Positions 53,399 to 62,139 of a stretch of DNA of 64,000 nt are shown one piece after another (position 1 is the stretch's first letter; every line of letters starts with the position of its first letter). The notes beneath the pieces were generated by a model. That model had not been told where the DNA came from, did not search any database, and saw only the letters and a list, made by a program, of their open reading frames with translations. This DNA is from DAOVFN01 sp964607835 (GTDB lineage: Archaea; Aenigmatarchaeota; Aenigmatarchaeia; QMZP01). The translations under genes were made by a program, and so were the position numbers. The stretch is from assembly GCA_964607835.1 (NCBI GenBank), contig CAZSLL010000002.1, positions 29,035 through 93,034 of the forward strand, read 5' to 3'.

Positions 53399-56300
53399 TC
53401 CCTCGCCTCCCTGCCGGGGCCTTCATTCTCCTTGCCCCCGGAAGCTGCTGTTTTGGCGCCGGCCGCCACTCCCTCCAGCTCCCTTATCCTCTTCTTGAGC
53501 TGTATCATTCTCAGCTCCCTTCCCACGGCGAGCCTGTTGAACCTCTCGAGCTCGCTCTGCCTACTCTTGATTTCCTCTTCTGTTTTCTTCTTCCCTGTGA
53601 TGTCCTCCACCACGGCCACAGCGCCCGTGAACCTCTTGCCAATCTGTATTGGCGACATCTTGGCGTTGTACCAGCTCTTACTACCATGTGTCTCAAGGCT
53701 GTACTGAAACTCTGACGGATGGCCCTGTCTGCTATTCTCGAGTGCTCTTTCAAATGCCTGGCTGACGTCTGCCGGCATGACCTCTTCAGGCCTCCTGCCT
53801 GTGAGCTCACCTGACTTCTTGTTAATGCTGGAACCATCAGGGGCGTGTATATATGTGAACCTCTTCTGGCGATCGAACACAAACACAGTGTCCACCATGG
53901 ACTGGAGGATGCTCCTGAGCATGTTTTCTGACTCCTTGAGCTTTTCCCCTGCCCTTTTCCTGTCTGTAATGTCAATCCCCGTCCCTATGAGATAGGCCTT
54001 CTTCCCCATACTAATCCTGTGCCCTGTGAGTATGAAGGCCGTCGCCTTGCCCTGTTTTGAGACCAGGCTTGCCTGCACAGAATCGCTTCCCTTCCTGAAC
54101 ACGCTTGCTATCTTTTCGCCCACCAGCTTCTTCTCCTCGCCCCTGAACAGTTCAGTTGGATGGGTCTTCTCGAGCTCCTTTCCAGAGAGGCCCGTTACCT
54201 TCTCGAAGTTCTTGTTCCACCTCAGGAACCTCCCGCTCCGGTTGAACATGTAGAAGACACCGGGAAGGCTGTTTATGACAGATTCTGATATGTTCCTCTC
54301 GCTGACAATCCTTTCCTGTGCCCGCCTGGCCCCTGTAACATCCCTGAAGTTCCATACCCTTCCTGTGACCCTGTCGCCCAGTCTTTGAGGTTGTGAGTAC
54401 CTCTCGAATACCCTCCCGTCTTTTAGCATTATTTTGTCAAAGCTCTCTTTTTTGGGATGGCTGTTGAGGTGCCTTACCTTTGACAGAAAGCCTTCTGTGT
54501 CCGCAAGCTTTGAGCACATGTACCGAAGCAGCTTGTCGTTATCCCCCTCCCTGAGCAGCTTCCTATGGATGTTCCACATATTCCTGAATCTGTCGTTGTA
54601 GAATGATACCCTGCCCTTTCTGTCAACCACGAGTATGCCGTCGTCTGTTGACTCCATGGTGGCCCTTATGAGGGAAAAGCTCCTCTTCATCTCTTCCTGT
54701 GCCTTCTTCTCCTGTGTGATGTCGCTTCCGGCTACCAATACCCTGGTTACCTTTCCGCCAGTGTAAAGTGGTATACCCACCAACTGGATGAGCCTCTCCT
54801 TCCCGTTCCTGAGCTTCAGGCGGTAGACGGTCCTTTTCGTGACCTCTCCCCTGAGGTTCTTCCGGAACTCCATCCAGGCCTTCATACCATTCTTCCTGTC
54901 AAGGCTCACCAATTTCGAGAATGCCCCGCCGGAGCTGTCTTTAAGCCGGATGCCCGTGAATCTCTCTGCTTCTCTATTGGCATCGATTACCTTCCCCTTC
55001 CTGTCCAGGGTGAAGGCTATGAGGGGAAGGTTCCTGTATATCTCCTCATACTCGTGTTTTACCCTTACTATATCATCCTGGGCTTTCTTCTGCTGGGTTA
55101 CGTCTCTGGACACCATAAGTATCTTGTCTTCGACCAGGTCAGCAGTGGTTTCAATATGCACCCAGCCCCCTGATTTGTTCTTTACCCTGTAGCTGAATGT
55201 CTCGTGCCAGGGCTTGCTGCTCAGGCCAATCTTTCTCCTGGCCTTCTCGGTTATGTAAGCCCTGAGTATGGAGAATAGCTTGCCCCTGTCGTCAGGGTGC
55301 ACGAATTCCATACCCTTCTTCCCGCAGATCTCCTCTGGTTCATATCCCATTACCCTCTTGTGCGAGGGGCTGTTGTATATGTACCTTGGGTTCATCTCAA
55401 AGGTCAGGATGGATATGAGGTCGCTGGTGTGGTCTGCGATGAGTTTGTACTTCCTCTCGGTTTCCTTCTGTCTTGTGATGTCCTTGGAGACGAAGAGAAT
55501 GCTGTCTCCGATAAGGTTGGCAGTGGAGCTCAGGTATCTCCATCTACCTGACTTGTCCCTGAACCTGTACTCGAATTTCTCAGAAACGCCTTCGGACTTG
55601 CCTGAGAAAATCCTTTTTGCCTTGGTACTGATGTACTTACTTATCAGGGACATGAGTTTCTTCATATCATCGGGGTGCACGTGCTCGAGTGCTGAATGGC
55701 CGACAAGTTCCTCGGACTTGTATCCGAGCACCCTCTCGAAAGACGGGCTCACGTAAGTGTAGGGCACCTTGCTGCTGAACTTGGTAATGGCTATCATGTC
55801 ATCGGTGTTGTCAGCAATCATCCTGTACTTCCTCTCGCTCTCCCCGAGCTTCTTCTCTGCCTTCCTCTTCTCTGTTATATCTCTGACCACGGCAAGAACC
55901 AAGTGCTTTCCACCGAGGCTTACCTTCTTGAGGTTGACCTCGGTCCAGAACAGTTCCCCGTTCCTCTTCCTGGCGTGCCACTCGAAGACATGGGGCCTGT
56001 CTTTCATAGCCCTTTCAATGAGCTTCTGGGCCTCCTTTCCTGTGTAGGGGCTCTTGCCTGAGCTCAGCTCGCTGACAGAGCGGCCCACTATATCTTTCTT
56101 TCTGGGGATGCCGTACATCCTGAGCATGGTCCTGTTGACGTCCAGGATTCTGCCTGTACTGATGTCGTGCACGAATATGGCGTCGTTGGCCTGGTCGAAA
56201 ATGGTCTGGTAGCTCTCCTCGCTCTTCCTGAGCTCCTGGTTGAGTTTCTCCTGTACTGTAATATCCCTGGATATGCCCACCAGGTAGGTCTTATCGCCCT

Positions 56301-56613
56301 TCCTGAGCTTGAAGGTCCTGGTGTCGAATATGACCTCCCTCCCTTTATGGTCATAGTTGACTACCTTTCCCCTCCACTTGCCCGTTTCAAGGGTGTGCTT
56401 CAGTATTCCTTTCTGGGATTCCCCTTTCTCTTTGTTCTCGCCCAGTTCATTGATGTTCTTGCCCAGGAAATCCTTCCCCTTTCCCAGGGTGCGCCTGACT
56501 GCATTGTTCACGTACAGAATCTTTCCCTTGGTGTCTGTGATGACAACGGAATCGTTGGCCTGGTCCAGAATCCCTGACTCATCGAGCTCACTGATGGCCA
56601 ACCTGGCAGCCAT
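53395..56613 (-). CDS. Soluble eight-PAS protein without kinase domain
   Basis: This 1072-residue cytosolic protein is a string of eight PAS/PAC units (about residues 8-120, 128-248, 255-385, 388-515, 525-640, 650-765, 775-895 and 900-1015). The PAC ends are clear, for example GISRDIT, AVVRDIT, FVSKDIT, MVSRDVT, AGSDIT, FRDVTG, GTGIDIT and VVEDITG. Units 3 and 4 share HVHPDDM/FVHPDDR motifs. It ends with RLAVGRELRMIQLKKRIREL, matching the end of the Cache-HAMP protein, plus a short disordered tail. No HisKA or HATPase_c follows. It directly abuts the RecA-fold gene and overlaps the Cache-HAMP gene by 4 bases. Likely a multi-input sensor or scaffold for the kinase. Confidence 0.9.
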   Translation of the reverse strand: MAARLAISELDESGILDQANDSVVITDTKGKILYVNNAVRRTLGKGKDFLGKNINELGENKEKGESQKGILKHTLETGKWRGKVVNYDHKGREVIFDTRTFKLRKGDKTYLVGISRDITVQEKLNQELRKSEESYQTIFDQANDAIFVHDISTGRILDVNRTMLRMYGIPRKKDIVGRSVSELSSGKSPYTGKEAQKLIERAMKDRPHVFEWHARKRNGELFWTEVNLKKVSLGGKHLVLAVVRDITEKRKAEKKLGESERKYRMIADNTDDMIAITKFSSKVPYTYVSPSFERVLGYKSEELVGHSALEHVHPDDMKKLMSLISKYISTKAKRIFSGKSEGVSEKFEYRFRDKSGRWRYLSSTANLIGDSILFVSKDITRQKETERKYKLIADHTSDLISILTFEMNPRYIYNSPSHKRVMGYEPEEICGKKGMEFVHPDDRGKLFSILRAYITEKARRKIGLSSKPWHETFSYRVKNKSGGWVHIETTADLVEDKILMVSRDVTQQKKAQDDIVRVKHEYEEIYRNLPLIAFTLDRKGKVIDANREAERFTGIRLKDSSGGAFSKLVSLDRKNGMKAWMEFRKNLRGEVTKRTVYRLKLRNGKERLIQLVGIPLYTGGKVTRVLVAGSDITQEKKAQEEMKRSFSLIRATMESTDDGILVVDRKGRVSFYNDRFRNMWNIHRKLLREGDNDKLLRYMCSKLADTEGFLSKVRHLNSHPKKESFDKIMLKDGRVFERYSQPQRLGDRVTGRVWNFRDVTGARRAQERIVSERNISESVINSLPGVFYMFNRSGRFLRWNKNFEKVTGLSGKELEKTHPTELFRGEEKKLVGEKIASVFRKGSDSVQASLVSKQGKATAFILTGHRISMGKKAYLIGTGIDITDRKRAGEKLKESENMLRSILQSMVDTVFVFDRQKRFTYIHAPDGSSINKKSGELTGRRPEEVMPADVSQAFERALENSRQGHPSEFQYSLETHGSKSWYNAKMSPIQIGKRFTGAVAVVEDITGKKKTEEEIKSRQSELERFNRLAVGRELRMIQLKKRIRELEGVAAGAKTAASGGKENEGPGREARE

Positions 56614-57153
56614 TCAGCCCAGCTCCTCCACCCGGTCTGCGAACATGCCCACGTCTTTGGCAATCTCGTCCTTAAGGTCTGGTTTCAGCACTGTGAAAAC
56701 GCAGGAAAGGCCCTTGACCCTGAGGGAGTTGATTACAGAGTGCATGAATTTGAGTACGCTGGATGCCCCCTCGTACACCAGCAGTGTTGACAGTGAGTCA
56801 AAGAGAACGGAATCAGCCTTCCAGAGCCCTGTTCCCTTGGTTATAGCTATGCTGAGTTCTGTGAGGGCTTGTGGCGACGAGACGTAGGAGACCCCCTGTG
56901 AAGGTTCTGTTGACCCTGCCTTGCTGCTGACTGCATCAATATAGAAGAACTTTTCGGTGTCCACCCCTGCCTTCTCCAGACCTGATTTGATGTTCTGGTG
57001 GGGCTTGTTCAGGGAGACGTAGCACACCCCCTTCCTGCAGGATGCCATGGCCCTGGCTATGTCCTGAAGCTGGCCCGAGAAATCCTGGGGAGAAACAGCG
57101 AAGACTATGACCTGGTTGTCCTTGATAATGCTGTCTAGGTCCGAGGCCACCAT
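56614..57153 (-). CDS. P-loop-less RecA/KaiC-fold protein (DUF835-like), operon leader
   Basis: This 179-residue paralogue of the product at 48315-48830 has the same order: VIVFAVSPQDFSGQ where Walker A would be (no GK[T/S]), GVCYVSLNKP, FFYIDAVSS, a Walker-B-like VLFDSLSTL (about residues 117-125) and a C-terminal helix with GMFADRVEEL. The loss of the P-loop implies it does not hydrolyse ATP like KaiC. It is the first gene of the four-gene signalling operon, with no gap to the PAS gene. A TATA-like element TATTATAAGT (57180-57189, minus strand) lies about 30 bases before the ATG. Confidence 0.8.
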   Translation of the reverse strand: MVASDLDSIIKDNQVIVFAVSPQDFSGQLQDIARAMASCRKGVCYVSLNKPHQNIKSGLEKAGVDTEKFFYIDAVSSKAGSTEPSQGVSYVSSPQALTELSIAITKGTGLWKADSVLFDSLSTLLVYEGASSVLKFMHSVINSLRVKGLSCVFTVLKPDLKDEIAKDVGMFADRVEELG

Positions 57154-57238
57154 AACACCGCCCGCATTACGCTGGGTTTACTTATAATAATTAATTAAGA
57201 CCGGTTGTCTATAAAGATTCCCCCGGACGTATAAACAT

Positions 57239-57475
57239 TCACTCAATGTAGCCGAGTTCCCTGAGTTTGTCCTCTATCTCGGCCACGTCTTCCTGGTCGT
57301 AAACCACGACTTCCTGGGTTTCCATCTCCAGGGTTTCGGGGTCAGTGCTCTCAAGCTGGAACCTAATGACCTTGTCAGCTGCCTGCTTCTCATAGGCGTC
57401 AACTGCGAACACCACCAAAGCAGCCACAGCCAGCACGGCCAGGAAAAGAAGGGGCTTTTTGGATTCCATGTCCAA
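57239..57475 (-). CDS. Small single-TM protein with acidic cytosolic or external tail
   Basis: This protein has up to 78 residues: a short basic N-terminus, one hydrophobic helix (about residues 9-26), then a Glu/Asp-rich tail ending DKLRELGYIE. The outermost start is TTG at 57475; ATG at 57469 (76 residues) is more usual. I do not recognise the family. An AT-rich element with inverted repeat CCTGATT/AATCAGG lies 11-28 bases upstream. The gene stands alone between the signalling operon and a divergent small gene. Confidence 0.65.
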   Translation of the reverse strand: MDMESKKPLLFLAVLAVAALVVFAVDAYEKQAADKVIRFQLESTDPETLEMETQEVVVYDQEDVAEIEDKLRELGYIE

Positions 57476-57485
57476 TGTAAGGTTT

Positions 57486-57503
57486 CCTGATTAATAAATC
57501 AGG
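57486..57503. promoter_or_regulatory. Inverted repeat over the promoter of the small TM gene
   Basis: CCTGATT at 57486-57492 and AATCAGG at 57497-57503 form a perfect 7-base inverted repeat around AATA. It overlaps the likely TATA element (ATTAATAAAT) of the minus-strand gene, so it could be an operator. Confidence 0.4.
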
Positions 57504-57545
57504 TACATGGATATTCGAATAATTTAAATACTTTTTGGTAGTTAA

Positions 57546-57553
57546 TTTATATA
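57546..57553 (+). promoter_or_regulatory. TATA box for the small gene at 57574
   Basis: TTTATATA lies about 25 bases before the ATG at 57574. This spacing is the main reason for preferring that start over the upstream ATG at 57535. Confidence 0.55.
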
Positions 57554-57573
57554 CTCTTTTTCCCACTATTGTC

Positions 57574-57813
57574 ATGTTCAGCAGGCTCTCCCACCTGGGA
57601 ATAGTGTTCGACAACCTCAGGGAACTCTCACTGAGCCTCACCGTGAGCTCCCTGGTGGCCCCCCTGGTCAGCCACAGCCATGTCCTCACCGCGGCCGGGG
57701 TGTGTCTGGGCGTTTACTACGGCTACAGGATAGAGAAGCAGACCCACGAGCTGAGCTCCCTTGGGGGAAGGGTCCTTAAGGGCAGGGAATGGGACTACCT
57801 GGTAATGGCATGA
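57574..57813 (+). CDS. Small hydrophobic protein of unknown function
   Basis: This 79-residue protein begins MFSRLSHLG, has one or two hydrophobic segments (about residues 20-50) and ends with a charged part containing GYRIEKQTHEL. I do not recognise a family. The in-frame ATG at 57535 would lie upstream of the TATA box, so the shorter form is preferred; the TATA spacing implies a leaderless mRNA. It is divergent from the small TM gene at 57239-57475 and could be functionally linked to it, but nothing in the sequence proves this. Confidence 0.6.
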   Translation: MFSRLSHLGIVFDNLRELSLSLTVSSLVAPLVSHSHVLTAAGVCLGVYYGYRIEKQTHELSSLGGRVLKGREWDYLVMA

Positions 57814-58325
57814 GCACTCTTAAGGAGCCATGGTTTCTTATCAAGAGCCCGGATTCCCTTATACAGGGCCTGAAACAGTCTTCTCTCTGCCCGGTTCTTA
57901 TGGGTGGGCTCCGGGCTTTTTGTGCATCCTATTGACTGTACTGGCTGCCGGCTTACTGAAGACCCGGAAGGCTTTCCAGCCGGGCCAATCTGGCAGGAGA
58001 CAGGCTACCTAGCAGACGGGCTGATGAAATCAGGAATATTGCCCGCCCGGCCTGCAGTGTCGCTGGTCATACTGGCAGGGAGAATGGATTCCCCGATTCC
58101 CTGGTTTGCCCCTGGACAGGAATGTCCCTGTGCCTTTGGTGTATCCAGGGCAACCAGCGGGGTTTTCCATTCCCTGCCCGGTAGTCCCGGGCCGCCTGGC
58201 AGGGTAGCCGGCAATCCAGGAGCGTTTTCCGCAAGTAATAGTACAAACATATAAAAATGCTGTAGGAGAGTATCAGCCATCAGCGGGCACGTGTAAATCC
58301 GGCTGTAGCAATATACCATGAGCCT
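57814..58325. other. 512-base gap without a convincing gene, rich in GC inverted repeats
   Basis: This lies between two convergent genes. Short open frames exist on both strands but lack codon structure, starts with ribosome-binding sites, or recognisable motifs. The DNA holds many GCCCGG/CCGGGC-type words that can pair, for example CCCGG (57963-57967) with CCGGG (57980-57984), and a GC-rich stretch followed by TTTTT at about 57917-57921 that may be a terminator. It could be a decayed gene, a structured RNA or convergent 3' UTRs; I cannot decide. Confidence 0.5.
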
Positions 58326-60626
58326 TCATTTCCTGGTTTTCCTACTTCTTCCCCTCCCGGAGGCATTCGGCCTTTTTGGTTCTGGCTTCTTAAGGGCCTC
58401 GTTCCTCAGGCTTCCCATCATGGCCACCAGCCACTGCCTGCCCTGCCTCCGGCCTGACCTGAGCCGCCTGAATATCACCAGCAGTATGCCCCCGGAAAGG
58501 ATTAGGGAAATGTTATTGACAAAACCCTCGTATCCCCAGGTGAAGTATGCTGAAACAGAGTCACCGCGGCCTTTGCTTTTGTTCTCACCTGACGAGGAAT
58601 CCACCTGGCTGGACTCCCTTTCCTCTTCCTGCAGGTTAACGTAGAGCACGAAGCCCTCACTGGCCCTGGCGCCCTCGCACTCAGCGCTCAGGGTGATGGT
58701 GTAGACCTCCTCCTCTGCCCCCTCCGGTCTTATTTTAAGGAATACCTTCTTTTCTTCATCGGGGATAAGAGCGCTCACTGACTTGGGCTCTGTGCTGTAC
58801 CATGACCCTGGCAGACCGCTCACTTCTATGATGCAGTCCGTGAGGACCTCCTGACCTGTGTTGACCAGCACGGACTCCACCCGCGCCTCAGAGCCCTCGC
58901 TCACTTCTGCCCTGACAGGCGGAATAATCCTTACCTCCCTGATGGTCATGACCGAAAAAACCTGGCTCTCTGTGTCCTTTCCGGAGAGGCCCCTGGACAC
59001 CCTGGCAACGATTTCATAGTCCCCTCCGTTGCCGGGTGCGGGGAAGGTTGCTGAGAACACCCCGTTGGAATTGGTCCTGGCCTCACCGTCCCTTCCCCCC
59101 TCAATTGAGTATGAAACCAGTGCCCCTGAGACAGGGTTGCCTGAACCGTCCTCAACCAAACCGCGCAGCCTGATGTCCTGGCCCGGCATGTACTCCTCCC
59201 TGTCAATGGTGAAGTCCAGGTCAAGGTCTGCCTTCTCGCCCACGAGGAAGGCCGAGAGATGCTCCACTGAGAACTCCACGGTGTTCTTCACATCATCGAT
59301 GGAGAAGTCCACGTCATCCCAGTCCCCGCTGCAGGTCCTGGAATCCATGTTCCACTGCCTGCAGGTGAGGACCTCGAGCCCTGATTCATCACCTATACCG
59401 GATGCGTCGTAGCTTGCTGTTATGTCCATGCCCCCGAAGGGGAGGGTGAACTCGAGAGCGAATATCCTGGCAACCCTGATTCCCTGTACCTCTTTCGGGG
59501 AGTATGTGTCGAAGCGCACGAAATCCTCTGCGTCCCCGTCAAGCTCCACCCCCCTTGCCGTGGCCCTTATGTCAGGGCTGAACCTCATCTCGATGTCGTA
59601 GTCCCCGGCCGGGACATCCATGCTGAAGGCCCCGTTGACATTGGTCCTCGCCGTGAGGAGCCTGTCCTGGCCGTGGAACTTCAGGGTGGCGGATACCCCC
59701 TTATTGTCAGCGTTGCGTATCTCTGACTTTGCATGAATCATGTAGTACAGATGCCTCTGACCAGAGGCCTGGCTTCCCTGGTGTTCCAGGCTCACATTCA
59801 GCTCGTGTGGCTCTGGCTCAAGCCCAGGGCACTGGAACGAGAAGCCCGAGGGGGTCCTCTTAATGTTCAGGGACTGCCCGTCCAGGATGGCCCTTATGGA
59901 TGAGGAGGCCAGTACGTCCGTACCATGGTAGGTGGCTGAAAGACCAACAGTCACGTTCTCTCCACCCCTTACCTCGTCAGGTGATACAGAGTCAATGCTG
60001 AAGTGAAGGGGCTCAGACACGTCAATCAGGGCCTCGGAGGAGGCATCCGCGCCCTGGTGGGATGCCTTTGCCATGAGAAGATGGCTTCCCTGCCCGATGC
60101 CCGAGGGGGGCTCGGTGGTTATTACCCAGGAGCCCTCGTAGAAGTATGGTGTCCCCTCTATATCCAGGCTCACGCCTCCCAGGGTGACCGAGAAATCCAC
60201 CCCTGAGGTGATGTCCTGGGCCTGACCGCTGTCCCTCTTCACACTGGCCCTGAGCCCAATGCCCTGGTCGATGTAGGCCATGTCAGGCAGTGAGGTCAGG
60301 TTTGCCTCCAGCCTGCTTACTGTGAAAGAGCCCGGGGATGATTCCAGGCTCCCGTTCCCGCATGACAGGGAATACTGCCCTATCACAGGGGGCTGGTATT
60401 CCAGGGCGTAATGTGTCTGGTTTGCCTGCTCCATGGGGATGCTTACTATGATAGGCTCTTGTATGCTCACATAGACCCCGCCAGAGGGGATCTGCTGGAA
60501 TGCGCACCCGATGGAAAGCGATTCCCCCTCCCAGAGTGCCTGCTCAGAGAGCCCGAGTTCGGCTGCCAGTGCAGCGCAGGGGCTGGCGAGGACTGCTAGG
60601 GCCGCAACAACCAGTAGCCATCTCAA
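58326..60626 (-). CDS. Single-pass membrane protein with Ig-like ectodomain
   Basis: This 766-residue protein has a signal peptide (residues 1-21) and several Ig-like/carboxypeptidase-regulatory-type domains, including a NVNGAFSMDVPAGDYDIEM segment and an NSNGVFSATF segment. A NEW3-like domain follows (about 570-660), then one TM helix (about 690-710) and a basic cytosolic tail rich in Arg/Lys. Sequons are far sparser than in the cluster at the left end. The start is TTG at 60624-60626, supported by AGGTGG a few bases upstream and a perfect signal peptide after it; no ATG is available. It lies 8 bases downstream of the MinD-like gene, as the last gene of that operon. Confidence 0.86.
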   Translation of the reverse strand: MRWLLVVAALAVLASPCAALAAELGLSEQALWEGESLSIGCAFQQIPSGGVYVSIQEPIIVSIPMEQANQTHYALEYQPPVIGQYSLSCGNGSLESSPGSFTVSRLEANLTSLPDMAYIDQGIGLRASVKRDSGQAQDITSGVDFSVTLGGVSLDIEGTPYFYEGSWVITTEPPSGIGQGSHLLMAKASHQGADASSEALIDVSEPLHFSIDSVSPDEVRGGENVTVGLSATYHGTDVLASSSIRAILDGQSLNIKRTPSGFSFQCPGLEPEPHELNVSLEHQGSQASGQRHLYYMIHAKSEIRNADNKGVSATLKFHGQDRLLTARTNVNGAFSMDVPAGDYDIEMRFSPDIRATARGVELDGDAEDFVRFDTYSPKEVQGIRVARIFALEFTLPFGGMDITASYDASGIGDESGLEVLTCRQWNMDSRTCSGDWDDVDFSIDDVKNTVEFSVEHLSAFLVGEKADLDLDFTIDREEYMPGQDIRLRGLVEDGSGNPVSGALVSYSIEGGRDGEARTNSNGVFSATFPAPGNGGDYEIVARVSRGLSGKDTESQVFSVMTIREVRIIPPVRAEVSEGSEARVESVLVNTGQEVLTDCIIEVSGLPGSWYSTEPKSVSALIPDEEKKVFLKIRPEGAEEEVYTITLSAECEGARASEGFVLYVNLQEEERESSQVDSSSGENKSKGRGDSVSAYFTWGYEGFVNNISLILSGGILLVIFRRLRSGRRQGRQWLVAMMGSLRNEALKKPEPKRPNASGRGRSRKTRK

Positions 60627-60634
60627 TGTACCAC

Positions 60635-61381
60635 CTATCTGCTCAGGAGCCTTCTCACTGCCAGCATCCTGGGCTTCCTGTACTCGAGGCCTGCCAAAGA
60701 GGCCGCTATTCCTGAGAAGGCCACCGCCGCCTTTGAATGTGGCTTTTCATGGACAACGGGGTTCCTGTTGAATATGCTCTTCCTCACCAAGCTGTCCTCG
60801 GGGACGGTGCCCAGCACCCTGAGGCCGCACATGGCCTCTATCTCCTCTGGCCTGAGCTCATAGCTGTCCCTGGAGCGGTTGATGACAATACCCATGGGCT
60901 CCTTTCCGAGCTCCCTGGAGAGCTGCACGGCCTTGAGGCAGTCTGTGACAGCGGGTATCTCCGGGTTGGTAACCAGCACGACGTCATCGGCTGCCTTTAT
61001 CATGGCCTCGACGTCTTTCCCTGTGCCTGGAGGGGAATCCAGGAGCACTGTTCCCCTTAGCCCCTCAAGGAGCCTCCTGAGCCTTGCCGGGCTGGGCGCC
61101 CTTCCCGGCCTCTCAAATGCTATGGACGATGGCACCACGCTGAGACCTGATGGGTGCGTGTACACGACCTTCTCAGCAGTCACCCGTCCCTTCAGGGCCT
61201 CCTGCAGTCCCAGAGGGAACTGGAAGAAACCGAGCTGGAGACCGAGGTTTGAATTTGACATGTCCCCGTCCAGGACCGACACATCCTTTCCCAGCCTCTT
61301 GAGGGCGAGGCCCACGTTGGATGTGAAGGTGGTCTTGCCCACGCCGCCTTTTCCGGAAACGACAGCTATTGCCTTCTCCAT
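60635..61381 (-). CDS. minD: MinD/ParA-family ATPase
   Basis: This protein has 248 residues from the ATG at 61379-61381. It shows the deviant Walker A GKGGVGKTT (residues 10-18), DGDMSNSNLG in switch I, and DSPPGTG in switch II, as in MinD. The C-terminal stretch RKPRMLAVRRLLSR could form the amphipathic membrane-targeting helix of MinD proteins. In bacteria MinD positions division proteins; archaeal MinD homologues position surface machines such as archaella and chemosensory arrays. Here it sits in an operon of membrane-anchored surface proteins, overlapping the upstream gene by 16 bases, so a role in placing that complex is plausible. The longer frame from 61450 starts inside the neighbour and is not needed. 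Confidence 0.88.
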   Translation of the reverse strand: MEKAIAVVSGKGGVGKTTFTSNVGLALKRLGKDVSVLDGDMSNSNLGLQLGFFQFPLGLQEALKGRVTAEKVVYTHPSGLSVVPSSIAFERPGRAPSPARLRRLLEGLRGTVLLDSPPGTGKDVEAMIKAADDVVLVTNPEIPAVTDCLKAVQLSRELGKEPMGIVINRSRDSYELRPEEIEAMCGLRVLGTVPEDSLVRKSIFNRNPVVHEKPHSKAAVAFSGIAASLAGLEYRKPRMLAVRRLLSR

Positions 61382-62139
61382 ATCTTGATTATGTTCCTGG
61401 AGGCATATATAAGGAATATCAGGAGCGCAACAATTGCCCCTGCCCACCATGCAGGGAAGGCCTGCTCCTCCCGGGCCTTTGCAGGGTCGAGGGAGAGCTC
61501 CCTCACAACAGAGCGTCCGTCTTCAGCCACTGCAAGGAGACTCACCGATGCAGGGGTCTCGCCCACTGCCTCGTAGCTGATGCTGGTCTCTCCCTCTTGT
61601 GCCTTGCCTGAGATGAACGTCCAGCCACTCGGGTACTCATTGGGAACCAGGGCTGCCTCTTCTGACAGACTGATTGTCACAAATCCGGGTCCTGTTTCCG
61701 TGACCTCCAGGCTAATGCCCCCTGGCTCGCTGTATCCCGGAGCAGTGAATAGGTATGGCTCCTCCTCGAAGAGCTCGTGGCAGAAGTATGTCCTTAGGAG
61801 AGCGGCGTATTCGCCCTCAGGCAGGGCAGTGAAGAGCCTCCACTCTGCCCATGCGCCCGCCATTACAGGCTCCTCCCAGCCCCATGCAGTGTGGACAAGT
61901 CTGCCCAGGGAGCCGTTTCGTGCTGCCTCATATATGTCTATCCTGGGCCTGACCATGCAGTTAACAGAGCCGATGTTCTCCCATCTTATGAAGAACTCCT
62001 GGTAGGGGCCGTTCGTCAGTGAAAATGCAGCTGGGTGACCCTGGATACTCTCCCTTACAGAAACCTCCATCCTGAGCGCGCCAGCGCACGGAAGAATAAG
62101 CAGAAGGGCAATCAGGCCAGCGGTGAGCCTCAGAGCCAT
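61366..62139 (-). CDS. Secreted protein anchored by a C-terminal TM helix
   Basis: This protein has 257 residues from the ATG at 62139 (an ATG at 62160 gives 264). A signal peptide (hydrophobic core LTAGLIALLLILPCAG) is followed by a beta-rich ectodomain with three Cys, no motif I recognise, and a C-terminal TM helix (about residues 230-250) with a short RRQ tail inside. The shorter start reduces the overlap with the upstream gene from 31 to 10 bases. The 3' end overlaps the MinD-like gene, indicating translational coupling. It may be part of a membrane complex placed by that ATPase. Confidence 0.8.
   Translation of the reverse strand: MALRLTAGLIALLLILPCAGALRMEVSVRESIQGHPAAFSLTNGPYQEFFIRWENIGSVNCMVRPRIDIYEAARNGSLGRLVHTAWGWEEPVMAGAWAEWRLFTALPEGEYAALLRTYFCHELFEEEPYLFTAPGYSEPGGISLEVTETGPGFVTISLSEEAALVPNEYPSGWTFISGKAQEGETSISYEAVGETPASVSLLAVAEDGRSVVRELSLDPAKAREEQAFPAWWAGAIVALLIFLIYASRNIIKIWRRQ

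Noticed and set aside
57904..58319. Open frames of 104-116 codons on both strands
   Set aside because: Low-complexity Gly/Pro-rich translations, no ribosome-binding site or TATA at the right place, no motif, and the two strands compete for the same DNA.
60635..61450. Longer start for the MinD-like protein at 61450
   Set aside because: The extra N-terminal residues lie inside the upstream gene and precede the usual MinD opening; the ATG at 61381 gives a standard N-terminus.
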